Source: Bacillota bacterium
GTDB lineage: Bacteria; Bacillota_E; RBS10-35; JAJYVN01
Reading direction: 5' to 3'
Length of the DNA stretch: 27,437 nt
Assembly (NCBI GenBank): GCA_021846605.1
Contig: JAJZWQ010000023.1
Coordinates: forward strand, 1 to 27,437
Positions 1 to 6,673 of this stretch are shown here, piece by piece. Each line of letters begins with the position of its first letter. Position 1 is the first letter of the stretch. The notes beneath the pieces are model-generated. The model was not told where the DNA came from and searched no databases. It worked only from the letters and a program-made list of their open reading frames with translations. Both the position numbers and the translations under genes were made by a program.

Positions 1-147
1 TGCGGCTTCCGCCTCAATGCGGACCTCAACGGCGCTCGGAACATCGCCTGGAAGCACCTTGCCGGGATGGCTACACGCGATCCCGGCGGGCCGCCGTCAA
101 CCGGCCTATCGCAGCACGATCCTGTAGACCGTCGTTCCCCAGCCTAG
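1..147 (+). CDS. tnpB: TnpB (IS200/IS605) C-terminus, partial
   Basis: The open frame enters from the left edge and ends at TAG 145-147, giving 48 residues. It begins CGFRLNADLNGARNIAWKHL. This is the end of the TnpB zinc finger (second Cys pair) followed by the final RuvC segment, where the Asp of NADLNGARNI is the last catalytic acidic residue. TnpB is the RNA-guided nuclease carried by IS200/IS605-type elements and acts with an omegaRNA transcribed from the 3' end of tnpB and the right end of the element. Only the last part of the protein is visible, so it cannot be judged whether the rest is intact. The following 55 bases up to the convergent aldolase gene hold a strong hairpin (157-195) that may belong to the element's right end. 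Family assignment is confident. Confidence 0.85.
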   Translation, partial: CGFRLNADLNGARNIAWKHLAGMATRDPGGPPSTGLSQHDPVDRRSPA

Positions 148-156
148 GATACGCCA

Positions 157-195
157 CCGCGCCTCCGCGGGGCCGACAGGCCCGCGAGGGCGCGG
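157..195. terminator. Long hairpin between tnpB and the aldolase gene
   Basis: The left arm 157-174 pairs with the right arm 179-195 around a 4-base loop (GACA), with one bulged G and one mismatch. There is no T-run on either side. It lies between two convergent genes, so it could stop both transcripts. It also lies just past tnpB, where IS200/IS605 elements carry the right-end hairpin and the omegaRNA scaffold, so it may instead be part of the mobile element. The sequence cannot separate the two readings. Confidence 0.5.
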
Positions 196-202
196 CCCGG
201 GA

Positions 203-1057
203 CTACGCCCGCCCCTCACTCCCCAACTGCCGGATGCGGTCCTCCGCGGCTGCGGTGAGCGCCCGCTCGGCCTGGATGAGGGCGGGGCGCGGGTCGTCCT
301 GTGGCGCGTAGACCGCCAGGGCGGCCTGCAGCTCACGACCGAACAGCCTGCGCAGTTCGGTGTCCAGGTTGACCTTGCTGATGCCCGCCCCGATGGCCGC
401 GCGCAGTTGGTCAGGATCCAGGCCCGACCCGCCGTGCAGCACGAGTGGGTGCGGGATGGCCTCCCCGATGGCGCGGATCAGATCGATGTGCAGATGCGCC
501 GGACCCGACCCCAACCCGTGCACCGAACCGACCGCCGGTGCCAGCGTGTCGCACTCGGTGGCCTCCACAAACTGCCGGCAGCCGTCCGGGGTCGCCAGGC
601 GGGACTCGGCCTCGTCGACCGAGAGGTCGTCCTCGACCCCGCTGACGCGGCCCACCTCGGCCTCCACCGGCACGCCGACCGCGTGGCAGGCCGCGACGAC
701 CTCCCGCGTGCGCCGCACGTTCTCCGCAAACGGGAGGTCCGACCCGTCATACATCACGGAGGTGCAGCCGGCACGCAGGCCCTGGAGCACGGCGACGATA
801 TCCTGGGAGTGGTCGAGATGCAGGGCGGCGGGCACCGGGCTGCGCGCGGCCCGCTGGCGGACCCAGGCGCAGGCCTCCTCCACGCCGCTCTGGCGCACCG
901 TGCGCCGGCCCACCTGCAGGAGCAGCGGAGAGCGCAGGTGCTCGGCGGCGGCGAATACCGCGTCGACCATCTCCGGGGTGTGGATGCTGAAAGCCGGAAC
1001 CGCGTACCCGTCCCGCCGGGCGGGCTTCAGGACGTCTGTGCCAGAGACCATGGGCAT
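203..1057 (-). CDS. Class II fructose-bisphosphate/tagatose-bisphosphate aldolase family protein
   Basis: A 284-residue zinc-dependent class II aldolase that reversibly cleaves a ketose bisphosphate (fructose-1,6- or tagatose-1,6-bisphosphate type) into dihydroxyacetone phosphate and an aldehyde. Family signatures are present in order: an N-terminal YAVPAFSIH segment, HLDHSQD (catalytic Asp and zinc His), an EAEVGRVSGVEDD loop, GSVHG (zinc His), LHGGSGL (zinc His, phosphate loop) and KVNLDTELR. Length is normal for the family. The ATG at 1057 has a purine-rich site (AAGGTGG) a few bases upstream. It follows the phosphofructokinase-family gene by 15 bases on the same strand, so the two are almost certainly co-transcribed and act in sequence (phosphorylation, then cleavage). 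FbaA, GatY/KbaY and IolJ types cannot be separated here, so no symbol is given. Confidence 0.9.
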   Translation of the reverse strand: MPMVSGTDVLKPARRDGYAVPAFSIHTPEMVDAVFAAAEHLRSPLLLQVGRRTVRQSGVEEACAWVRQRAARSPVPAALHLDHSQDIVAVLQGLRAGCTSVMYDGSDLPFAENVRRTREVVAACHAVGVPVEAEVGRVSGVEDDLSVDEAESRLATPDGCRQFVEATECDTLAPAVGSVHGLGSGPAHLHIDLIRAIGEAIPHPLVLHGGSGLDPDQLRAAIGAGISKVNLDTELRRLFGRELQAALAVYAPQDDPRPALIQAERALTAAAEDRIRQLGSEGRA

Positions 1058-1072
1058 CGGAGCATTCCACCT

Positions 1073-2203
1073 TCAGGGCTGAATGAGCTGTGCCGGCGGC
1101 CAGGCCGGCGGTAGGTCCAGCAGCGGACGCAGCCAGGCCTCGAACCGGGGACCCAGATCGCGCATTTCCGCAGGGATGCGACGCTCCCTGCCGCCAACCT
1201 CCCGCAGTGGGACCTCCTGCACCCCTCCGCCCGGCGCCAGCCCCGCCATGACGCCGTCGCGGCCCGCCAGGAGCGCGTCCGCCGCGGCGGCGCCCAGCAG
1301 CGACGCCTCCTGCCGGTCGCGCGCGGTCTGCGCGGTCCGCAGACAGCGGGGGAGGAAGCCCAGGCTCTCAGCGCGCACGCGCAGGCCTAGGCGGTCCCGC
1401 AGCAGCGCGGCCAGGTTGGCGGCCGCCCCGCCCAGGACCTGGCCCTGGCCGCGCCCATCGAGGGACTGCTGGCCCAGGGGTACGCCGTCCAGGCCGCAGG
1501 CGCCCTCGGCCACCACGCCCAGGATCGGCCCTTCCGCCGCACGGCGGTGGCGGACCTCGGCGATGAAGGCCTCGGGGTCCAACGGTTCCTCGGGCAGGAG
1601 CACGAAGTGCGGGGCGTCCCCGGGATGGCGCCGGGCCGCTATGGCCGAGGCGGCCAACCACCCCGCCCGCCGCCCCATGACCTCGATCAGGCGCACATCC
1701 TCAAAGCCCGCCATGGACTGCAGGTCGTCGGCCAGGTCCCGGACCGCGCCGGCCACGAACGACGCCGCGCTCGGGAAGCCCGGCGTGTGATCGGTGCCCT
1801 CCATGTCGTTGTCGATGGTCTTGGGTACCCCGACGATCCGCAGCGGATACCCGGCCGCCTGCGCCGCCGCCCCCAGGGCCGCCCCCAGGGCCATGGTGCC
1901 GTTGCCTCCGGAGAGCAGACACCCCTCGAAGCCATGCGCGCGCAGATCCGCCACGACGCGCACCAAACCGGCGGCGTCGATCTGGCCCCGGCCGGCGCCC
2001 AGCGCCGCGCCAGGGGCCGCGGCCAGCCAAACGGGGACCGGGCCCGCGATGGGGAAACGGCGGCCTTCAGCCAACCCGCGCGCCCCGGCGGGCACGCCCC
2101 AGGTTTCGGCGCCCGCCGCGCGCAGCGCCCCAAGGGCACCCGCCAGCGAGGCGTTGAACACCGTGGTCGGACCGCCGCACTGAGCCAGGAGCACACGCAA
2201 CAC
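1073..2203 (-). CDS. 6-phosphofructokinase family protein
   Basis: A 376-residue PfkA-family protein that would phosphorylate a sugar phosphate ahead of the adjacent aldolase. Visible motifs: an N-terminal LLAQCGGPT glycine-rich segment, LSGGNGT (position of the canonical GGDG), VPKTIDND (two catalytic Asp), EVMGRRAGW, LLPEEP, and SLGFLPR near the substrate-binding region. The Gly after GGN is normally associated with ATP use and the Lys in PKTIDND is common in the ATP/PPi-mixed subgroup, so donor preference is uncertain. The Asp of GGDG, a magnesium ligand in characterised enzymes, is Asn here, which is unusual. I start at GTG 2203 (GGAGGG four bases upstream; TTG 2200 is an alternative). 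The open frame continues upstream to about 2653 but only antisense to the GNAT gene. It is divergent from that gene across 97 bases. Confidence 0.85.
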   Translation of the reverse strand: MLRVLLAQCGGPTTVFNASLAGALGALRAAGAETWGVPAGARGLAEGRRFPIAGPVPVWLAAAPGAALGAGRGQIDAAGLVRVVADLRAHGFEGCLLSGGNGTMALGAALGAAAQAAGYPLRIVGVPKTIDNDMEGTDHTPGFPSAASFVAGAVRDLADDLQSMAGFEDVRLIEVMGRRAGWLAASAIAARRHPGDAPHFVLLPEEPLDPEAFIAEVRHRRAAEGPILGVVAEGACGLDGVPLGQQSLDGRGQGQVLGGAAANLAALLRDRLGLRVRAESLGFLPRCLRTAQTARDRQEASLLGAAAADALLAGRDGVMAGLAPGGGVQEVPLREVGGRERRIPAEMRDLGPRFEAWLRPLLDLPPAWPPAQLIQP

Positions 2204-2300
2204 GCATCCCTCCGCGGCTGGGGCATTCGGGGCGGTCGGGGCCGGCCCCTGGCAAGGAGAGTGCGCCGGCATGGACAATTGACCCGGAACGGAAGGCGGG

Positions 2301-3356
2301 ATGATGGTGAGTGAGCGGGTGCAGGGGCTGGTCGGACCCCGGGGCTGTCGGCCTGAGGAGGTCCCGGCGGTGGTCGAACTGTGCAATGATGTCTTTTCGC
2401 AGGAGGAGCGGCAGATGGGGCCGGAGTTCCCCACGTTGTTCCGCGCGGAGAACGCGGAATGGCTGCGCACCTTCTGGGCCGGGGACCGGCCGGTGGCGCA
2501 TCTCGGGGTGTGGCGCGCCACCGTGCGGGTCCCGGGCCGCCACCTCCCCGTCGCCCACATCGGCGCCGTGTGCACGCTGCCGGAGTACCGCGGGCAAGGG
2601 CTGGGCACCGACCTGGTGGCCGACGCCCTGCGGCGCCTGCGGTCCGCGGGCACGGCGCTACTCCTGATCTCCGGGGGCAGGGGACTGTATCAGCGGATCG
2701 GCGCGCGCCCCTTCGGGGCGTTGCTGCGCTATCGGGTGGAGCCGGCCGTCCTGGACGGCATCCCGCTCCCGGAGTATCGGGTGGAGACCCCGCCCGGCCC
2801 GGCCGTCCTGGCCCGGGTGCAGGCGCGGGAGTCCACGCGCTACGAGCGGTCCCTGGAGGACTGGGAACTCCTGCTGCCCGCCAAGGGGTATCTGCCGACG
2901 ACCCGAGAACGGGGGAGCCTGGTGGCGTTGGACGGGGACGAGGCGGAGTCCTACCTTCTGCTGGGGCCCGTGCGCGCGGATGCCGAGGGCGGTCCCCGCC
3001 TGGACGTGGACGAGTACGGGGGGGAGCGCGAGGGGGTGCTCGCCGCGCTGGCCGTGGCCATGCGGGCTGCCGGCGTGGCCGCCGCCACCCTGCGGGTGCT
3101 GCCCGGGGACGTCGAGATGCGCAGGATTCTGGAGGGTGCGGGCCTGGCCGCGGAGATCGGACACCACCAAGGGACGGGCCGGATCCTGGACCCGGCCGCC
3201 TTCCGTCCCCTGAATCACTGGGATCCGGCCCCCCAGTTGCCACCCGGCCCCCTCGGCGATCCCGCCGAGGCGGAGGCCGCGGCCGCCCTGACGGAGCGCC
3301 TGCTGGGACCCGGCGGGCTGGAGTTGCCCCGCAACGATGGTCTCAACTATATCTGA
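2301..3356 (+). CDS. GNAT family N-acetyltransferase
   Basis: A 351-residue acetyl-CoA-dependent acyltransferase. The acetyl-CoA-binding motif A is GAVCTLPEYRGQGLGTDLV (about residues 88-106), with the R-G-Q-G-L-G pyrophosphate loop. The following LISGGRGLYQRIGARPFG segment fits the end of the GNAT fold (YxxxG). At more than 350 residues it is twice the size of a single GNAT domain. The second half (roughly 190-330) may be a degenerate GNAT or sterol-carrier-like domain, as in Eis-type proteins; that part is inference. ATG 2301 (or ATG 2304) follows a GGAAGGCGGG site. The substrate is unknown. It stands alone on this strand, divergent from the phosphofructokinase gene and convergent with cysH. 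Confidence 0.8.
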   Translation: MMVSERVQGLVGPRGCRPEEVPAVVELCNDVFSQEERQMGPEFPTLFRAENAEWLRTFWAGDRPVAHLGVWRATVRVPGRHLPVAHIGAVCTLPEYRGQGLGTDLVADALRRLRSAGTALLLISGGRGLYQRIGARPFGALLRYRVEPAVLDGIPLPEYRVETPPGPAVLARVQARESTRYERSLEDWELLLPAKGYLPTTRERGSLVALDGDEAESYLLLGPVRADAEGGPRLDVDEYGGEREGVLAALAVAMRAAGVAAATLRVLPGDVEMRRILEGAGLAAEIGHHQGTGRILDPAAFRPLNHWDPAPQLPPGPLGDPAEAEAAAALTERLLGPGGLELPRNDGLNYI

Positions 3357-3480
3357 GGTTACCAATTCCGCCTTCCCCAGAGCCCTGCCGCACACGTCCG
3401 CGGGGATGGCGTAGGATGATCGACGCACTGTGCGCAGGGGGTGCGGTCCATGCGCCCAGGCGCTTCGCCCCAGCGCTCTA

Positions 3481-3511
3481 CGGTCAGGCGCCCCGGTCGG
3501 GCGCCTGACCG
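3481..3511. terminator. Perfect 13-bp hairpin between the GNAT gene and cysH
   Basis: Arms 3481-3493 and 3499-3511 are perfect inverted repeats (GGTCAGGCGCCC core) around a 5-base loop. The TGA stop of cysH (3484-3486, minus strand) lies inside the stem. No T-run follows in either direction, so it is not a classical intrinsic terminator. Its place between convergent genes and its perfection suggest termination or 3'-end stabilisation. Confidence 0.6.
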
Positions 3512-4308
3512 CGCCCCGCGTCGTCCGCGAGGGCTGCCAGGGTGCGTTCCAGTCCGCCGCTCTCCAGGGAGCAGTGCATGCCGCACTCCTTGGGGGCCCC
3601 CTGCTCCCACCACCAGCGGCCGGCCCGCGGGTCCTCACCCTGGGTGGTGGGGCGGGTGCAGCACGCGCAGGAGATGCTGGTGTATCCCTGGTCGTACAAC
3701 GTGTGGTAAGGCACGTCGTATCGGCGGATGTATGCCCAGACCTCGTCGTGGCCCCAGTCGGCCAGAGGGCTCAGCTTGACGATTCCGCCGTGGTCGTGAT
3801 CCACGTCGATCTTGCGCGTGGTGCGGCGCGTGGGCCCGTGTTCGCGACGGAGCCCGGTGACCCAGGCATCCAGGCTGGCCAGCTTGTGCCGTAGCGGTTC
3901 GACCTTCCGCACCTCGCAGCAGAGCAGCCGGCAGGGAATGTTCTGATAGAAGAGGTTGGCGCCGTGCTGCATGGTCATGCGCTCCAACCGGCGGGCGTCC
4001 GGGTAGACGATCTCCACCCTCACCCCGTACCGCTCCCGCAGGGCATCGATCAGGTCGTGGGTCTCCTGTGGCAGTCGGCCGGTGTCCACGGTAAAGACCC
4101 GCACCCGGGGATCGATGCGCCAGGCCATATCCAGGAGGACCAGGCTCTCGGCCTGCAACGAACTGCTCACGGCTAGGCGGTCGCCGAACTTGCCCAGCGC
4201 CCAGGCCAGGAGCGCCTCGGCCGGCTGGTCCTCGAACTCTGCGGCCAACCCGCCCGCCTCGCCGTCATCGAGCAACACACGGTGGGGTGTGTCTGGGGTA
4301 GGGGCCAT
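3484..4308 (-). CDS. cysH: Assimilatory APS (PAPS) reductase
   Basis: A 274-residue reductase converting adenylylsulfate (APS, possibly also PAPS) to sulfite and AMP using thioredoxin or glutaredoxin. Motifs: an N-terminal SSSLQAESLVLL nucleotide-binding segment, VDTGRLPQET, LLCCEVRKVEPL and CACCTRP, which supply the CC...CxxC ligands of a [4Fe-4S] cluster, and the C-terminal PKECGMH catalytic Cys motif. The cluster cysteines mark the APS-using bacterial/plant type rather than the cluster-free PAPS type. The ATG at 4308 has an ideal GGAGGTG site five bases upstream. An in-frame extension to 4473 lacks family similarity. It lies downstream of cysC with a gap of about 180 bases containing a GC-rich inverted repeat. 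ATP sulfurylase and sulfite reductase are not in the window. Confidence 0.93.
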   Translation of the reverse strand: MAPTPDTPHRVLLDDGEAGGLAAEFEDQPAEALLAWALGKFGDRLAVSSSLQAESLVLLDMAWRIDPRVRVFTVDTGRLPQETHDLIDALRERYGVRVEIVYPDARRLERMTMQHGANLFYQNIPCRLLCCEVRKVEPLRHKLASLDAWVTGLRREHGPTRRTTRKIDVDHDHGGIVKLSPLADWGHDEVWAYIRRYDVPYHTLYDQGYTSISCACCTRPTTQGEDPRAGRWWWEQGAPKECGMHCSLESGGLERTLAALADDAGRGQAPDRGA

Positions 4309-4487
4309 GCGGACACCTCCCGTTGGGTCCACCCGCCGCCGCGGTGCGGCGGGCGGCGCAAGGTTGTGCGTCGGTGATGCGTTCGGATCTCCCGCGGACG
4401 GTGCTCCTGCGGATCGGCGCCGGTGAGCCGGGCCTGCAGTCCCCGACGCTGCCGCCGCACACGGACGGATCACCGCTCGCCCGACGG

Positions 4488-5078
4488 TCAGTCGGCGGCG
4501 GGTTCGGCCGACGCCGCCCCCGCCGGGGCCAGATACCCGCGCATCTCCAGGTGGCGCAAGATGCGCTCCAATGACTGCGCAGGGGTTTCCGCGCCGGAGT
4601 CCACCACCACGTCGGGGTGCTCGGGGGCCTCGTAGGGATCGGAGATCCCCGTGAAGTGCGCGATCTCGCCACGCAGGGCCTTGGCATACAACCCCTTGAC
4701 GTCTCGCCGCACCAGTTCGGTCAGCGGGCAGTGGACATAGACCTCTACGAAGTCGCCGATCAGCGCGCGCGCCTCGTCGCGGGCCGCCGCGTACGGGGAA
4801 ATGGCGGCGGAGATGGCCGCGACCCCGTTGCGCGTCAGCAGGTGGCAGACGAACGCGATGCGCCGGATGTTGGTGTCGCGGTCCTCGCGCGAAAACCCCA
4901 GCCCCTTGGACAGGTTGCTGCGCACGACATCGCCGTCCAGGACCTCCACACGGTGCCCGCGCCGGACCAGTTCCCGGGCCAGCGCCTCCGACAGCGTGGA
5001 CTTGCCCGCGCCGGACAGGCCGGTGAACCAGACGGTCACCCCGCGGTCGTGTTTGTCGGAGCGGGACGGTGTGGTCAA
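4488..5078 (-). CDS. cysC: Adenylylsulfate (APS) kinase
   Basis: APS kinase phosphorylates APS to PAPS with ATP. Seen in order: the P-loop GLSGAGKST near the N-terminus, EVLDGDVVR (APS-binding DGD), [11 protein letters not shown], and a [12 protein letters not shown] segment followed by a lid-like region. All are hallmarks of CysC. Length is about 196-203 residues, normal for a stand-alone kinase. Two starts are possible. GTG 5099 has no clear ribosome site. TTG 5078 lies six bases after GGGGGA, so I prefer TTG. It is the first gene of a likely cysC-cysH unit. An AT-rich stretch with a dyad lies just upstream (5107-5130). Having both APS kinase and a cluster-type APS reductase is common; PAPS may be needed for sulfation or fed to the reductase. 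Confidence 0.92.
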   Translation of the reverse strand: MTTPSRSDKHDRGVTVWFTGLSGAGKSTLSEALARELVRRGHRVEVLDGDVVRSNLSKGLGFSREDRDTNIRRIAFVCHLLTRNGVAAISAAISPYAAARDEARALIGDFVEVYVHCPLTELVRRDVKGLYAKALRGEIAHFTGISDPYEAPEHPDVVVDSGAETPAQSLERILRHLEMRGYLAPAGAASAEPAAD

Positions 5079-5106
5079 CGTGAATCCCCCAATGCGCACG
5101 CTAATG

Positions 5107-5130
5107 CCGTATTACCTTGCGGGATAACGG
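5107..5130. promoter_or_regulatory. Imperfect dyad in the AT-rich cysC upstream region
   Basis: CCGTATTACC and GGGATAACGG form an imperfect palindrome around TTGC. It sits in a markedly AT-rich island (about 5100-5150) within otherwise GC-rich sequence, 8-31 bases upstream of the GTG 5099 and 29-52 upstream of the TTG 5078. The position suits a cysC promoter/operator, but I cannot match it to a named regulator. Confidence 0.35.
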
Positions 5131-5524
5131 TATATCGGAATGATAGCCGGGACGGTGGGGGGTGTCAACGCGCTGGGGTAGGGTGGAGGCACTGGGGCCC
5201 CCCCCACGGGCGCGGTGACCCGCCCCTGCGCGCCGGCTCTGGCCTCGGCTTCACCTTGGGCGCGCGGGCCCGCGATGGCGTGCCGAAGGTCGCGCCGCCG
5301 ATCCCCGCCCCCCGCAAACAGGTCCCCTTGGAACGGGTGCGGGCGCTCTGCCCGCAAACCGATCCAGTCCGGCGTCGGCGCCGCTGGATGCGCGCCAGGG
5401 TGCGTGTCGGGTGCGCCGTGGCCCTTACCGGGCCGGGCGGGCGGCGGCTGCTGGAGGAGGCTCGGTCCAGACAAACGGCGGCGGGGATAACGCGATCGAC
5501 GCGGAAACCGCGGGGGAGGCAGGG
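5131..5524. other. Intergenic region between cysC and the Gfo/Idh gene
   Basis: About 390 bases with no recognisable gene. Open frames on both strands read as proline/arginine-rich low-complexity sequence. The region should carry the divergent promoters of cysC and the oxidoreductase gene. Near its right end a short inverted repeat, GCAGGGA/TCCCTGC (5519-5535), encloses the ATG 5525. Confidence 0.4.
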
Positions 5525-6625
5525 ATGGTCCCTGCAGGAGGGGAGCGATCGCGTGTGGCGGACGAGTACCGGGTAGCGATCATCGGGTGCGGCGCCCGGG
5601 GGGCGGGCCGGACGGGCGCCGCCCGGGCCCACGACCACTGGCGGGCGTACGCGGCGACGGGGCGCTGCAAGCTCGTGGCCCTGGTGGATATCGTTCCGGA
5701 CAACATGGCGGCCTTCGCCGAGCAGTACGCCGACCCGGCGGCGCCGCCCGAGCAGTTCACCGACTACCGCGAGATGCTGGCCCAGGTGCACCCCGATATC
5801 GTCTCGATCTGCACCTGGCCGGCCCTGCACGCCCCCATGGTCATCGCCGCCGCCCAGGCCGGGGTCCGGGCCATCCACTGCGAAAAGCCCATGGCGCCCA
5901 GCTGGGCGGAGGCCAAGGCGATGGCGGTGGCCCTGGACGCCAGCGGCACGCAGGCGATCTTCACTCACCAGCGCCGCTTCGAGCCGCAGTTCCGCACAGC
6001 CCGGCGCCTGGTGCGGGAGGGTGCGATCGGTCAGTTGCGCGAACTGCAGGGGGCCTGCCCCAACCTCTTCGACTGGGGCACCCACTGGTTCGACATGTTC
6101 CACTTCTATAACGACGAGAGCCCCGCCCGCTGGCTGCTGGGGCAGATCGACGCGGGGGAGGCCCACAAGGTCTTCGGCGTACCGGTCGAGGACCAGGGGC
6201 TGGCCTGGATCGGCTTTGCCAACGGGGTGCACGGCGTGCTGTATGCGGGCGCGGGGCGCCCCTGGAACGAGGCGAACCGGCTGGTCGGCACCGAGGGCGT
6301 GATCGAGGTGCAGATGCCGGTCGGCGAGGGCAAGCAGGTCGGCGTCCGGGTGCGGGCCAACGGGGACGCCGAGTGGCGCATCCCGGAGGTGCTGCCCGAG
6401 GACCGACCCGGCCCGGCCGGCTCGGTCGCGGCCGCCACGGCAGACCTCCTGGCCTGCCTGGAGAGCGGGGCGGAGCCCGAGCTCTCCTACCGCAAGTCCC
6501 TGCGAGCCACCGAACTGATCTTCGCCACCTACGAGTCCAGCCGGCTGGGCCGGCGCGTCGAGTTGCCCCTGCAGGCGCCCGACGCCTCACTGGCGGCCAC
6601 GATGGCGGCGCGTCAGGTCAACTGA
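5525..6625 (+). CDS. Gfo/Idh/MocA family NAD(P)-dependent oxidoreductase
   Basis: A 366-residue (356 from the alternative start) sugar or cyclitol dehydrogenase-family protein. The N-terminal Rossmann motif is VAIIGCGARG. The mid-domain catalytic segment is HCEKPMAPS, with the conserved Lys of the EKP motif, followed by THQRRFEPQF and DWGTHWFDMFHF, which carries the D-x-G-x-H catalytic/substrate motif of the family. ATG 5525 follows GGGGGAGG by five bases. GTG 5555 follows AGGAGGGG by 11 bases and gives the shorter N-terminus more typical of the family, so the start is undecided. Substrate is unknown. Family members oxidise glucose, inositol, or act in 3-keto-glycoside and anhydrosugar pathways, which fits the glycosidases and FAD sugar oxidoreductases in this window. 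It converges on the GH84 gene through a strong hairpin. Confidence 0.88.
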   Translation: MVPAGGERSRVADEYRVAIIGCGARGAGRTGAARAHDHWRAYAATGRCKLVALVDIVPDNMAAFAEQYADPAAPPEQFTDYREMLAQVHPDIVSICTWPALHAPMVIAAAQAGVRAIHCEKPMAPSWAEAKAMAVALDASGTQAIFTHQRRFEPQFRTARRLVREGAIGQLRELQGACPNLFDWGTHWFDMFHFYNDESPARWLLGQIDAGEAHKVFGVPVEDQGLAWIGFANGVHGVLYAGAGRPWNEANRLVGTEGVIEVQMPVGEGKQVGVRVRANGDAEWRIPEVLPEDRPGPAGSVAAATADLLACLESGAEPELSYRKSLRATELIFATYESSRLGRRVELPLQAPDASLAATMAARQVN

Positions 6626-6630
6626 GCCCC

Positions 6631-6669
6631 GGGGGGGTGGGGCGGATCTCGCATCCGCCCCACCCCTCC
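6631..6669. terminator. Bidirectional terminator-like hairpin
   Basis: GGGGTGGGGCGGAT (6634-6647) pairs perfectly with 6653-6666 around the loop CTCGC, and the stem extends by three further pairs, one of them a G-T wobble. It occupies nearly the whole space between the stop of the (+) oxidoreductase (6623-6625) and the stop of the (-) GH84 gene (6674). The plus-strand side is followed by a pyrimidine-rich tract; there is no pure T-run. Confidence 0.78.
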
Positions 6670-6673
6670 CTCT

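Noticed and set aside
2204..2653. N-terminal extension of the phosphofructokinase frame
   Set aside because: It is antisense to the GNAT gene, carries no PFK similarity, and the ribosome site GGAGGG supports the start at 2203.
1687..3243. 518-residue open frame on the - strand
   Set aside because: It is Pro/Arg/Ala-rich, antisense to the GNAT gene and out of frame with the phosphofructokinase gene; there is no motif.
5112..5474. 120-residue open frame on the - strand upstream of cysC
   Set aside because: It is proline-rich low-complexity sequence with no ribosome site or family; treated as intergenic.
5500..5545. T-box-like appearance (AAACCGCGG, AGGGATGG) before the Gfo/Idh gene
   Set aside because: The conserved T-box sequence and terminator are not present, and the gene is not an amino-acid or tRNA-synthetase gene.
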